This document shows positions 38,508 through 49,879 of a DNA stretch of 64,000 bases, piece after piece. A program made the translations under genes and the position numbers. Below the pieces are notes generated by a model that was given only the letters and a program-made list of their open reading frames with translations, ran no database searches and was not told the DNA's origin. Source of the stretch: Monosporascus cannonballus (lineage: Eukaryota > Ascomycota > Sordariomycetes > Xylariales); the NCBI GenBank assembly GCA_004154925.1, contig QJNS01000285.1, forward strand, positions 1 through 64,000, read 5' to 3'. Position 1 is the first letter of the stretch, and each line of letters begins with the position of its first letter.

Positions 38508-39710
38508 CTATTCGAGATCGATACCCTCCTTCTCGGCCTCGCGCACAATATACTTACGGACCTGTGTGATTACTGTCAGCGTCTAGGCAAATCAATATGC
38601 GGTGCCTATATGGTTCGCAGACCTCCTTATCGGGCGCAAGATCCAAGGCTAAATGCCCATCGGAATCTCGCTTGTCTGTCTCGGCTCCGGCCTTAAGCAG
38701 GGCCACTGCAACGTCTCCTAGGGTTACAAATCAGCAAACGGCTCGCTCGAGAATGCGCGGTGCATAAGCTTCCGGGGCCCACCATGACCTTCTGCGACCG
38801 CATGGTGCAGAGCCGTGTATCCAGCCATGTCGGTCGCGTTCAGGGGACTGCGGTTTTCCAGGAGCAAGTTCACCATGGGAATGGAGCCGACAGCAGCAGC
38901 CCGGTGCAGAGCGTATTGTCCGCGTTTGTCCCTTACCCTGGCAGATGCCGGGGGCTTGTTTTCAAGGAGCTTCCGGGCCACTTCTAGGTTGTTCTTGGAT
39001 GCCACAAAATGCATAACTGTCTGCGACGATATCAGCCGCCGTCTCCAGAGCCCGTAGTGAGGATGAGGGCGACAGTTGTGCCGATAGATCATATACCTGA
39101 CCGTTGTTATCTACGAGGATTAGTTTCGCTCTACAGGGCCTTGTCCGGAGGCGCAAGAGAGGGTGGAGTCTCTCACTTTTTTGGTTGACGTCGGCCCCTT
39201 TCCGTAGCAGCAGCTCTACGATGGCGTCGCCGTCCTTCACACTTGCCGCGATCATCAAGGGTGTCCAGCCGCTGTCATCCTTCTCCAGCATTCGTCGATT
39301 AGAGCTAGCCCATGACTGTGCAATACTAGTTGCAATCTTAAGTAAGTGACTTACCTCGACATCGGGATCGAAATCCTTCTGTTGTGCCAGCAGGAGCACT
39401 ATGGCAGGTTGGTTTGAAGAAGCGGCCCAGTGGATAGGCAGACGGCCATCGTCATCTTTAAGACGCGCTAGTTTCGGATCGGCCTATCAGAACTCAGTCT
39501 CCTGACCACAGCTCCGTCAAGGCTGCTGGAAGAAAATGACGCTTACGTTCAGTAGTGACTCCACGACGGTAACTACATGTTCAAGCAGGTAAGTCGAAAC
39601 ATGCCACTATCGAGACTTGGGAGCGGTCGATGTACGAGACAGGGGCCATGTTCACCTTTTCCTTCCCTGGCTGCCGCATGTAGGGCAAACCTCGACTGAG
39701 CTGATTCCAT
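38508..39710 (-). CDS. NAS6: Proteasome assembly chaperone Nas6 (gankyrin/PSMD10)
   Basis: An ankyrin-repeat chaperone that binds the Rpt3 C-terminal region while the 19S regulatory particle is assembled. Eight exons were resolved: 39710-39656, 39572-39547 (26 nt), 39483-39355, 39279-39177, 39110-39097 (14 nt), 39020-38783, 38717-38623 and 38561-38508. They give 237 residues, close to the family length. The product opens MESAQSRFALHAAAREGK and continues through seven ankyrin-type repeats with signatures such as GRLPIHWAAS, GWTPLMIAAS, GQTVMHFVAS, GQYALHRAAA and GYTALHHAVAEGH, ending VRKYIVREAEKEGIDLE. The fourth exon has two adjacent acceptors (GAGAAG), allowing DVE-DD or DVEKDD. All introns are 61-83 bp. 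It shares a 0.94-kb divergent promoter with PRP46. Confidence 0.93.
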
Positions 39711-40647
39711 GGCTGCGTGTGCTCTTTTGAGATGATCGATTCGAGGCGGCTTACGGTTGCTCCTCATGCGGAAAATCCGTAAGGGGTTGGGTTCTCGGCA
39801 AGGAGGAGAGAAGGCAATCCCGGCCGAGCGCGCAGTGCGGTAAAATACTAAGGGAGCTGATATGGAAATTTGCAGGCGAGAACGCAGAAGGTAGGGACTA
39901 GGTAGGTGGTTACGCAAAGTCGACGACTATAATGGGTTGTACCTTCACTACAAGCAGATTATGCCTATAGGACAGTTGGGATTGGGGATGAATTGAAGTT
40001 CAGGGAGTGATAGACATGTACGATCAGTTCCACGGGATTACCCGAGACTGTAAGCCTCTCACCACCGAGACCGTATTTGCTATAGGCAAGCGGGCGTTAT
40101 GTAGGAAGGTAGTGCGCATAGTTGACTCGGGTCTATCCGGGGTTGATATCATAGCTGTAATACAAGTAGGTACCTAGGTACCTAGGTAGGATAAGGCCAT
40201 GAGGTACATAGGTACATGAGGTAAACTGACATGTACTAGGCGTCAAGTACGTAGATATGTACGCTTGCGGTCTATCACTTACCTATAGGGGGTATGCACA
40301 TACGAGTTATGCAATTAAGAGCGTGTCTCTCAATCTTATCTATAAGCTTTCCTCCCTACCTTGCACCTGGGTCGCGCTTCAGAGCATTAAGCTGCGTGCA
40401 GCGATCAAAGCATGAAACGTCGGTTAAAAGGGTTCGCGAGCAAACTTGAATAACCAAGACGATTATTTTAACCGAAACGACTCACTATTACGAATATACT
40501 AGGACCGGCTCTTGTCTGTTCCTCGCCCGATACTTCAGCCTGCACCTACACACACACACCCCCGAGTCTCACACACACACACGTAACTGCCCGCGTGCTT
40601 GCGGCTATGCATATGTACACCGCCTACAAGTGAGAACTTCAGCAATC
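39711..40647. promoter_or_regulatory. Divergent promoter region, NAS6/PRP46
   Basis: 937 bp between start codons. It contains a palindromic TAGGTACCTAGGTACCTAGG-type run at about 40167-40190, an AT-richer patch at 40440-40500, and two CA-dinucleotide runs at 40546-40582 close to PRP46. No gene is visible. Confidence 0.55.
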
Positions 40648-42614
40648 ATGGAGGTTGTCCCACAGGAGCGCGACTTGAAGTCCCTCGTCATCCACAATGC
40701 GAAACGGTCTAAGACGCTCTTCAGCCGTCTTCCCGGGGAGTCGGCTAGGAAGAAGTTGAGACTGGGCGCCGATCCGGTCGAGTCTCAGAGGGAGAAAGAA
40801 GCCCTCTCCATCCGATTCCATGCAGAATATCAACATGTCCGAGAACTGCCCCCTGCCCTGGCCCAGAAACAAGCAAGTGCCACGAGCGCACGGAAGAAAG
40901 GGAAGAAGCCCACTACAGGCGAACCACCCGCCGCGCCTGAGGATAAAGGGGCACAGAAGCTCATCGAGAGCATCCCGGACAAGCCAGACGCGGCGTCAGA
41001 GTCGGCCTCCACTGCTCTTGTCAAGTTGCATAAACCATCGGGAATGCCGCCTAGGCCAGACGGCGTGTCATCGCAAGCTCTAAGCGCCGCCCGCGCCCAG
41101 GCTACACACCAGGTGAAGCCCGAATGGCACCCTCCTTGGAAGCTCATGAGAGTTATATCCGGACATCTGGGCTGGGTAAGGAGTCTTGCAGTCGAGCCCG
41201 AGAATCAGTGGTTTGCGAGCGGAGCAGGTAAAGCCATTTCTCCAAGGGACGGGACGGGAAGTGTGTGAACGAGGGTACATAGTGCTAACTCCGTACGTCT
41301 TAGGTGATCGCACCATAAAGATCTGGGACCTCGCTACTGGGAATCTGCGGTTGACTCTGACCGGCCACATTTCCACGGTGCGAGGGCTCGCAGGTAAGTT
41401 TGCCGATGGGTCTGCTTCGATCTTTGCCTATGTGCCCGGCGCTTGCTAACCCAACGCTAATAGTTTCTCCTCGGCATCCATATCTATTCTCCTGTGAGCA
41501 CTCTCCATGGCCATTTGCTTGACCCCGTCACCCTAGTTCATACCCGCAAGCTCCCCGCTGGCTAGAAAGAGAGGTTATTGACATCATCTACCACAGGCGG
41601 CGAAGACAAGATGGTGAAATGCTGGGACCTTGAGACAAATAAGGTGAGTCCATGGCATTCCCAATCTTACCCCTCTATGCTCGTCGTTTTTGTTTAAAAT
41701 TCTTATGGGTATCGTGCCGCCTCCTCGCCGGCAAGATCTCTAGCCCCGGAATTTCAACGCCCCACAGGCCTCCTGGAGCCCATATATTATCTAAATTACT
41801 AACACGGGAATGTGCCATAAGGTTATACGACATTACCACGGTCATTTGAGTGGTAAGCAATCACCAACCATGACAGATTTCTATCTCTAAGCCCTTGTTC
41901 CCGACTTCAATGGGCAATTGCTAATGGACGGGTGGTACTAAAGGCGTATACACGTTGTCCTTGCATCCGACGCTAGATGTGCTTGTTACTGGTGGCAGAG
42001 ATGGCGTCGCTAGAGTATGGGATATGCGAACCCGCAGCAATGTTCACGTTTTGTCCGGCCACACGGGGACTGTCGCCGATGTCAAGTGCCAGGAAGCCGA
42101 TCCACAGGTCATAAGTGCGTCTCTCGACAAGACAGTACGGTTGTGGGATCTTGCCGCCGGGAAAACTATGGGCGTACTCACACACCACAAGAAGGGTGTA
42201 CGCGCCCTCGCGCTCCATCCTACCGAATTCACATTTGCTACCGGCAGTACTGGCAGCATCAAGCAGTGGAAATGTCCGGAGGGTGCCTTCATGGGGAACT
42301 TTGAGGGCCATAACGCAATCATCAACACGCTCGCTCTCAATCGAGACGTGTTGTTCTCTGGCGGGGACAACGGATCAATGAGCTTCTGGGACTGGAAATC
42401 TGGGCACAGATTCCAGTCCTTGGACTCGATCGCCCAGCCGGGATCCTTGGACGCCGAGGCCGGTATTATGAGCTCGACCTTTGATCGGACGGGGTTGCGT
42501 CTAATCGTAGGCGAGGCCGACAAGACCATAAAGATCTGGAAGCCGGACGAGAAGGCCACGCCCGAGACACACCCGCTTGAATGGAAGCCGAGTTTGGCGA
42601 GACGCAAGTACTGA
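40648..42614 (+). CDS. PRP46: Pre-mRNA splicing factor Prp46 (PLRG1), WD40
   Basis: A core component of the Prp19-associated (NTC) complex, needed for spliceosome activation in the nucleus. Six exons: 40648-41227, 41304-41393, 41464-41493 (30 nt), 41597-41643, 41822-41852 (31 nt) and 41944-42614. They encode 482 residues. A lysine-rich N-terminal region (about 1-165) precedes seven WD40 repeats, from HLGWVRSLA through [47 protein letters not shown] and GSMSFWDW to ADKTIKIWK. The tail [16 protein letters not shown] is typical of this orthologue group. ATG 40648 is chosen over an in-frame GTG at 40630. Two introns end in AAG rather than CAG/TAG, at 41821 and 41943, but family alignment fixes them. 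Its stop lies 160 bp from that of ORC1. Confidence 0.94.
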
Positions 42615-42774
42615 GACAGATATGCTTATCGGCGAGTATCAAAAACCAGCTCGCACTGGGTTTTTCATCACTATGTGTCATCTAGAAGTCGAACAGTGGG
42701 CGTAATGTTTTGTAACGGCCTAGGCGTGATATATGGAAAATCCAGCATGGCTTCCATTTTGTATATATATGTAT

Positions 42775-45191
42775 TTAGAGTACCATACCTAACGACTTGA
42801 TTTCGGGGTCGTCACGGAACGCAAGCTTGATTTCCTCGTCACCAACAGCAAGCCTTATCTTACTAGGGCGCTCGGCCCGCAGACCTTCTAGGAACACGAT
42901 ACCGGCACCCGTCAGGTCGACAGCTGCGGCGCCAATGCCCGGTATTCTAGCAGGCTTCGCATCCCGTCTTCGTAGGACGTCCCCGTCCCCCTGTCGGCCC
43001 CGAGCCGTCTGGCCTCTAAGGAGGCCAACTCGACGCCTTCCCGCGTCAATGACCAACGCCCGGTTCATCTCTTCCATCATGTCGCCGTAAGTCGTGTCTG
43101 ACAGACCTGTCCTCTCATTTCGCACAAGCAGGGCTGTCAGGACCAACTTGGAGACGAACGGCAGAGCACGCAGGTACTGCTGCAGAGGACTCGTCGTGGC
43201 CTCGTTGATGGCCCGTTTCACCGTCGCTATAGTAACCTTGCCCTTCGAGATCTTGGCCCTGTCGGGCTCGTCCGTCCTCGCCCTTGCTCTCCTGCTGGGC
43301 GTTGCCGGGTCGGCATCTAAGCCTTTATTCTCGACCTCGGCCAACTCGACCGCCCGCCTGCAGATGTCTAGAGCTCGGCGCGCATCGCCGCTCACGGCGG
43401 CGACTTTGCGGCTGGCAAACTGGACGGCATCCGGCTCAACGATGTTGCCCGGGACGCCCTCGAGCCGTGACTGAATGATCTTCATGAGCTGTTCGTGGTT
43501 GTATCCTGGAAATGTGATCCGCGTAAGTCCAAGGCGACTACTGATCTTATTGCTGAGGGGCCTCTCGGGGAGGTCCATCGTGTTGGCCACCGCCAGCACG
43601 ATAAGCCGCGAGTGTCTCAGACCGGGCCAGTTGAAGAAGTTGTACATGACGCTCTGGTTCTTGGTTACGAGTTGATCAAGTTCGTCCATCAACACCACAC
43701 AGGGGACCCGGCGGGGACTCGGGTGGTTGAACTCCCGCTCGAGGAGGTCTAGCGCCTGACTCGGGCTCACCCTTTGGCCTTTGAGCGCCTCCCACAACAA
43801 TGAGTAAGATTGATGAGGGTCGGTAATTTTCATACCGTTGATCTCGACGAATATGAAGTCGTCCAACTCGTCAGATCGGACATCCTCGTCGAGTCGCGAC
43901 ACAACCTCCCTAACAGTGGCGGTCTTCCCAGTGCCCGGAGTCCCCGAGATATAGATGCAAGCACCTGACCCATCCGTAATGGCAGCCTCAAGATGCGCGT
44001 ACACTGAGGAGAACTCAGATTCCCTGCAAGGAAGACTGGGAGGTACCGACGCCACGTGCAACTGAGCTCTGGCCATTTGGAACGGGGACGACTGGTGGTG
44101 ACTGGGGTAGAGGGTCCGGGTCGCCAGTGGTGTGAACTCCAGAGCCCTCTTCATGACGACTCTAAGGTGCCGCTGGTCAGTATCTATCAGGCGTTGGACA
44201 AGCGGCTTTGGCCGAGGCGGAGACTGTGAACTTACCTACGGTTAGAAGGTGTGATAATGCGGGTGCTCTTCTGTTTCTTTCTCGGGGTGGCGGCTGCGTT
44301 TTGCGTGACACCATCCGAGAAGCTACCATCTTCGTCTGGTTCGTGGCGGTCCGCAATGTAAGCGGATTCCATGGCAGCGTCGTCGTCACGCTTGGGCCGC
44401 CGCCTCCTGGTTGATTGGGTCTCTTTTGTGAGGAAGTCTACCAATTCCGCAATGCCTTCTTCCGTTCCTCGATACACGTCTTCCCAGGTAAACTCGGGGG
44501 TGTAAGTGGTGGTTCTGGTATTGCAGCCCCTCCTACAGATAAAGGTCTTGTTGTATCCAGGGGAGCAGCGAGGGACCTTGCCAGTGGGATATTCTCGGGC
44601 GAACCTCTCAGGAGACATGACAGTCGCTTTTCCGTTGATGGAGGCCAGCGGGTTGGTATCGGAGGACGGTGTGATATACAGCTCGTTCTACATGGAAATG
44701 ATGGTCAGCCTGGACATGGGCCTACTGCGCGCTCTCTGGGACCCGGCCCAAGCAACAGCTCCAGGTGCAAGAAGAGATGAAAGACTGACCCAGAGATAGT
44801 CGGTTCTCTTCCGCTCACGATTGCGGATTTCCTTCTCGGTGGAGAACCACAGGAAACTAGCAGCCTTGTCACCGTCCTCGTCACTGGCGATAAAGTCGGT
44901 GATAATAGCCACCCATGCTTCATTGGAGCCCTCAGCATTCAGCAGCACACAGTCACCAATGCGGCACTGGAAATTCCCCATGCGTGCACCGACTATCTTG
45001 GGGGACGCGGCGTCCCTCTTTCTTTTCCTTCCACTTTCAAGTTGGGACCTTGCATCTGAGGACTGCGACCGGGGTCCGCTGGGGAATGCATACACCCATT
45101 CCCACGGATGGTCGTCAACGCCCAGTTCATCATCAGGGTCATCCCGGACGACGTCCTGGTTATATCTAGACGAATTCCTCCGAGGGGCCAT
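42775..45191 (-). CDS. ORC1: Origin recognition complex subunit 1
   Basis: The largest ORC subunit, an AAA+ ATPase that binds replication origins and helps load the MCM helicase. Three exons, 45191-44790, 44687-44236 and 44161-42775, encode 746 residues. A BAH domain (about 71-205, with GDCVLLN, AWVAIITDF, NELYITPSSDTNPL and CRRGC) precedes a basic linker. The AAA+ core follows. It has Walker A GTPGTGKT (358-365), Walker B VVLMDELD (440-447), sensor 1 asparagine in VANT (about 478), arginine finger in SSRLGL (about 494) and sensor 2 SGDARRALD. A C-terminal winged-helix region closes the protein. All ATPase residues look intact. ATG 45191 (MAPRRNSS) is preferred to an in-frame ATG at 45236 because it matches the usual start. 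Introns are 102 and 74 bp. Confidence 0.95.
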
Positions 45192-46372
45192 TGTGAGCCA
45201 GATATGGACTGGATACCGATAGTAGGGCCGCCTCATACGGAGAGCGGAAGTGAGGAGAGATGATAAGTACCGAGAGTCGCAGATATCTCGGGATACTATG
45301 AGGCAACTATGTTCCTCCTTGAGCGGAAAAGGGACAAAGTCACCAAGCTAGAATTTGACTGACACGCAGCCTTGTACAACCGAGTACCGGACGTGAACAG
45401 ATGCACGTATGGGCGTTGCATGGAAAATGTGAGGTTGGCTGGCACCGGCGTGGTCATGTCAGGAGGCACATATATGTACTTTTATCAACTAGAATGTTGA
45501 CGCGCCGTAGGGCGGAGACCCGCTAACTCTATTTCACGAACTCACGTGACGCATATAGCAGCCATAGCGTCACTATGATGTTTAGGTAAGCAAGGGGGCG
45601 AGGGGCACAGGGGCTTTCCATGCCTCTGAGTGCAACACGTTCAAAGTATGCCATATATTGTTACTACGTCAAGTTTAACAATACCAGGTGGTCTATCGGT
45701 GGTGCTGATTCAAGGCGATGCACATTCTTAGGAGCAAGGCTTAGAGACATGACGGAATATGGAGTATGTAAGGTATCTGGAAGATAGCCGGCAACATTGT
45801 TTCACCCCCCTCCGATGTGACTACCAGCTTTGGTCGATATAATCTTGGAAGAGAAGCGCATACACACGCACCTACATACATATACTTACTACATAAGTAG
45901 GCGCCTAGGAGGCATACATCCCATATTAGGCATGTAAGTTTCACAGACGCGGCTATGTACATTTAGTGGTGGTGCTCATTCACGCCAGGGCGATATCGGC
46001 TCACTCATATATATGTATGCCAACTCAGCACGAAGACAGTGAGTTCCCTCCGTGCTCTAGTCGCCTTCTTTTCCCGTTTCCACAGCCCGCATGTTATAGG
46101 TACCTGACCCTTTAAACATATCCCTCAGGAATATATCACGTATAGGCAGGTACCTTGACCTAACGACCTCGTTGTAAGCACCCAAACCCACAAGCGCAGA
46201 CGAGGACTAGAATCCTCCGCAAAATTCCCTTTCTACTGCCAGCTCTGATATCCAGTCCTTCTTCTTGCTTGATGCCCGAGGCGTAGCAGACATCCCGCAC
46301 CTCTCCGTACCCGTGATTTGCAGCCCACCGGCATTGGAAACCTCGAGGGAACGAGAACATAAAGTCCATAAC
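45192..46372. promoter_or_regulatory. Divergent intergenic region, ORC1/unknown gene
   Basis: 1.18 kb between ORC1 and the next gene. Composition is normal, with TACCTA/TAGGTA-type repeats near 45870-45905 and 46100-46160. Small minus-strand frames at 45741-45962 and 46160-46454 have no recognisable content. No RNA gene was seen. Confidence 0.5.
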
Positions 46373-48199
46373 ATGGATGACTTTCTCGATCTGTAAGTTG
46401 ATCACTATCTGCCGAGCCAGCATTGAACCGGCTGTGTTGTGTTGCCAAGTTCATTGATACATAAACCTAGCCACGGCTCAACTCCAGGCCAGCCTGGAGC
46501 TGACGGGGGTCGATCTGCACACCAGCTTTCGTCAGCTGACCTTCTCTCCCATCGCTCCTCCCGTGAAGGGCTTGCTCTTGGGACCTATTCGGCCCTAGAG
46601 CCCGCCGCAGTTAACCCAACCTCGCCCGCCTCCGTAGCTGCCCCCCAGCCAAATAATCACCTGGCTCCGCTATCCTTTCCGGCAGATTGTATTCCACTGA
46701 GCTGGGCCCTGCAGAAACACAAGCGAGTCATGTCTACCCACGATTCCTCCCGGCGTCGCTCCGTCGTTGCCAATCTTGTAGTCACCGGTATTGAAGGCCC
46801 CTCGGTGGATATCCTGGAGGCCATCCACAAGGAACTCGCTCGCTCAGCAGAGGGTTCCACCATTGAGCTCCTAGGTAGCCCCCCCAACGCTTTCGTATGC
46901 ATAGAGACAGATAACGAGCGCAGTTCCTTGGCCCTCATCGAGAGGGCCCGGGACTTGACAGACGAGCTCCTCTCCGACAAGCCGGCGACCGCGTCCAATC
47001 TGTTTCAGGATCCTCTAGGTGTTCAGCCGAACGCACGTGTCATCCTCGATATCCAGGGTTCGGGTGCAAGACCCAGGCTGGACCGCCCCCTTGGCAGGCT
47101 CCAGAAATCGGATGAATCCGGCGCTTTTGTGATGGAGGTCGGCCGCGCCATGTATCAAGGTCTCAAGAAGGTAGCTCGGCAAGGCTCCGATCTCACTTTG
47201 AGAGTAAATTTCGGTCATTTCATTCTCCAGTCATACCCCCGGGGTCGCACATGCCTCGAGTATGAACGGTTTAGAGCCATGATGCATAGCCCTAGAGCTT
47301 CCGGACGACTAGTGACAGAGTGAATAAAGTAGCGAGCCCTTCAACCTTAAATCAGCACGCTAATGTTCGTCAGGGTGGCCAACACGGACCTGTCTAGAAA
47401 TATCTTTGCCATGATACAGCAGAGCGATGGCCCTCTCCTCCCAACGGACAACCAGACGCCCTCGGCCGCCGACGTTGTGCCAGAGCACATATTTGAGGCT
47501 CATTGGGAGCAAGGAAGGCTCCAGGCGGATATCGTAACGATGCATGATGCCCAAGAACCCACCAAGGGAAGTCCGGGGTACCAGATGAACAGAGTAAGAA
47601 CATTTCGGGTAAAGCCTGCCCTCTCCGAATTCAGTCTTACTGCTCTCAGCATTGGAAGGTAAGGGACGTGGAGATTGGGAACGAAATGGGCCATTGGCTG
47701 AACAGGTCGAAACAGGAAGTTCGACTGGAACATGGAGGCTTATAGAGACGAAGAGGTGGACAAGGCAATCACTGGTGCAGATCGATACTTCACGTCGGCT
47801 ACAATACGCATGCAATGTCGCGGATCTGAGGCTCACCCACACATCATATTAAACACCAAACACAAGCTCGCCAAGGTATTTAGAGATGTAACCACCAGAA
47901 GTGTCTACCGTTTCAGATGGAGGACGACCCCTTATATCGTCGAGATAGCCATCAACCGCCGCTGGGAATCCATATTGGCCATGAGACAGCCGCCGAAGGT
48001 TGACTTTGGCATCGCCATGTACGGCGAGAATTGGGACCGACGATCTCAGGGGGGCATTCAAGCGGCCGAGGACACATGGGGTGACGAATTGAATCTTTTA
48101 TTCGGCGATGAAGACGGCTCGGCGGAAGATGCGGAAGGGAGAGTTTGCCGGTTCGTAACGGTCGTCCGGGAAGTCCAGGGCATTTTAGAGAGAGCCTAA
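46373..48199 (+). CDS. Conserved fungal protein of unknown function (DUF7905-like)
   Basis: I believe this belongs to the fungal family labelled DUF7905. That is recognition from memory of its C-terminal motifs, and no function is known to me. Proposed exons are 46373-46392, 46471-47319, 47374-47658 and 47716-48199, giving 545 residues. The last two introns (54 and 57 bp) are well supported by frame and branch points. The tiny first exon (MDDFLDL, GTAAGT donor) is tentative, and the start could instead be ATG 46730 (MSTHDSS). The middle (about 125-215) has alternating strand/helix segments resembling KH-type RNA-binding folds, but no clear GXXG loop. Recognisable blocks are RVNFGHFILQSYPRG, the segment around LLPTDNQTPSAADV, SVYRFRWRTTPYIVEIAINRRWES and AEDTWGDELNLLF. 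No signal peptide or membrane segment was seen. Confidence 0.72.
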
Positions 48200-48518
48200 G
48201 GCTTCGCGGGACACTGTGAACCAACTAGGCAAGCTATGTCTGCTAGAACAGGCGTCATGCATGACGATGCCGGAGGAATACTTGGCCGGATGGGAAATCG
48301 CTGTGGGCGAAGCGCAGGGTTGTTTATAGACGAGAACGCTGCGGAAGGATAAGCATTGGATTACGAGCAATCTGCAGCTGCGAATATTGCGCATCTGATT
48401 CGGTCGGTCGTACCCACCTACGCGTGATCCGAGACTCCAGAGATGACCCAACGCCGATTCGAAACCAGAGACGGGGACCTCGACATCCCGAGGAACGTCC
48501 CTGCGGCAGCTTCGCAAT
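48200..48518. other. Convergent 3' intergenic region
   Basis: 319 bp between the stop codons of the DUF7905-like gene and prefoldin subunit 5. It must hold both 3' untranslated regions. No other feature was seen. Confidence 0.6.
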
Positions 48519-49310
48519 CTAGGGAGAGGGTGCTTGCGGTTGGGGGGCGGCCAACTTTTGCCTCAGGACTGGGTAGCGTGTTAGTACCTGACCTGATGGT
48601 GTGGATATAATCAGAGACTTCTTACTTTCTTCAACGACGCGAAGGTTGTTGGACTTTGCTTGAACAATAGCCTCGAGCTCCTTGATACTTCCTCCAACCT
48701 CTCCAACCTTATTCTCGTAGAATTCAGCCGCCGACTTGATGTCCTATGTAGCTCGTGTCAGCGTATATCTGTAAGCGCGGTGCCAGGTTATGCGTTTCGC
48801 CTGCGCTCAAGATCTGGTTCAACAGCGCTACCTTTTCAACATAAAAGCCGGTACCAACATCGACGACAACATGAGAAGCGCTCGTGAGGTTTCCCCGGAC
48901 GTAGAGGGAGTTGGTAAGCGGGACCAGGATAGACTTGTTCTCTAAATAATCCCACGACTGTCAGAAACCGGGACAAATATGGGCAGGGGGAACGAGGATA
49001 ATAAGGATTGGCTACCACCAAGATGGCAACGGAAGACGCACCTTGTAGAGCGGATGGCCCGCTGGCCTGCACACAACGCAGGCATTCTCGGAACTTGGAC
49101 TGCGCGGCGTGTAGTTGCGTGAAGGAGGAGGTGAGATGCTCGAGTTCTTCGTCAAGCTGTTTCTTGACCTGGGTAAGCTGCTGGGCACTTAAGCTCTCGA
49201 GACTGACTGTCCGATAGCCATGGTCAGCTGAATTATAACGCATAGTAATAAGTCCAGTGAGTGGGGACGGTGACCGACCACTTACTAGCCTCGTTATTCC
49301 CACTCGCCAT
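48519..49310 (-). CDS. GIM5: Prefoldin subunit 5
   Basis: An alpha-type subunit of the hexameric prefoldin chaperone, which delivers unfolded actin and tubulin to the CCT chaperonin in the cytosol. Five exons, 49310-49286, 49206-49042, 48941-48832, 48743-48626 and 48568-48519, encode 155 residues, the normal size. The sequence begins [22 protein letters not shown] first helix carries [22 protein letters not shown]. The central beta hairpins follow, with [15 protein letters not shown] and [13 protein letters not shown], and a second helix contains AEFYENKV and [16 protein letters not shown]. It ends [18 protein letters not shown]. The last intron (57 bp, TACTAAC branch) is required, because reading through it replaces the conserved LRQK end. 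The gene is transcribed in the same direction as the next one. Confidence 0.94.
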
Positions 49311-49879
49311 GGTGGCAGGGGCAGTTACGGTACTGGCTGAAAAACACACGCGAGCACACTGGACATGAAGTGAAGTAAAGGTATAATATGTGCGGGTGAG
49401 GGGGGCGGACGCGGTTCTGTACGGCCAAGCCTGTCACTTATTGATACTAAGTATGATGATAAACTACCAGTTAGGTATTCGCGCTTATATGTACGTGTGG
49501 TTTTTTATTTCGGCCTGACACTACGTAGCGTAACCAGACGGCGCCCGCAAAGGTGGCCCCGCCCTACTCAACAGGCAGAACCCTTGTTTGGGAGCGGTTC
49601 TGATTGTTACGGAACATTTGTCGTATCCAAGGAAATAAATATTATGAAACCCCATTATAGTTAGGTTTGTGCACATATTGAATGTCATAATTAACCTTCT
49701 AGGAGGTAGGTAGTCTCTGGCATATCCATCGTTATCATATCATTTTACCATTATTGATGCACTTACGTACACATGCGCACACATACATCAAAAAGGAAGA
49801 GCAGAGAGAGAGAGAGAGAGGCAAGGCATGCGAATTCAGTAGGCCAATGTCATGGTTTGGGTATCATGGAAACAAAGAC
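49311..49879. promoter_or_regulatory. Intergenic region upstream of prefoldin 5
   Basis: 569 bp between the coiled-coil gene's stop and the prefoldin start, containing the prefoldin promoter and the other gene's 3' region. There is an AT-richer patch at 49440-49520 and a GA-dinucleotide run at about 49803-49821. No further gene was seen. Confidence 0.5.

Noticed and set aside
40630..40647. GTG start six codons upstream of PRP46
   Set aside because: Nuclear fungal genes start at ATG. ATG 40648 has good context.
42044..42607. 187-residue minus-strand frame over PRP46
   Set aside because: Shadow of the PRP46 last exon, whose WD40 repeats are unmistakable.
46439..46470. GTG start giving MLPSSLIHK for the DUF7905-like gene
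   Set aside because: Not an ATG. The stretch lies in a probable intron (46393-46470) with a GTAAGT donor.
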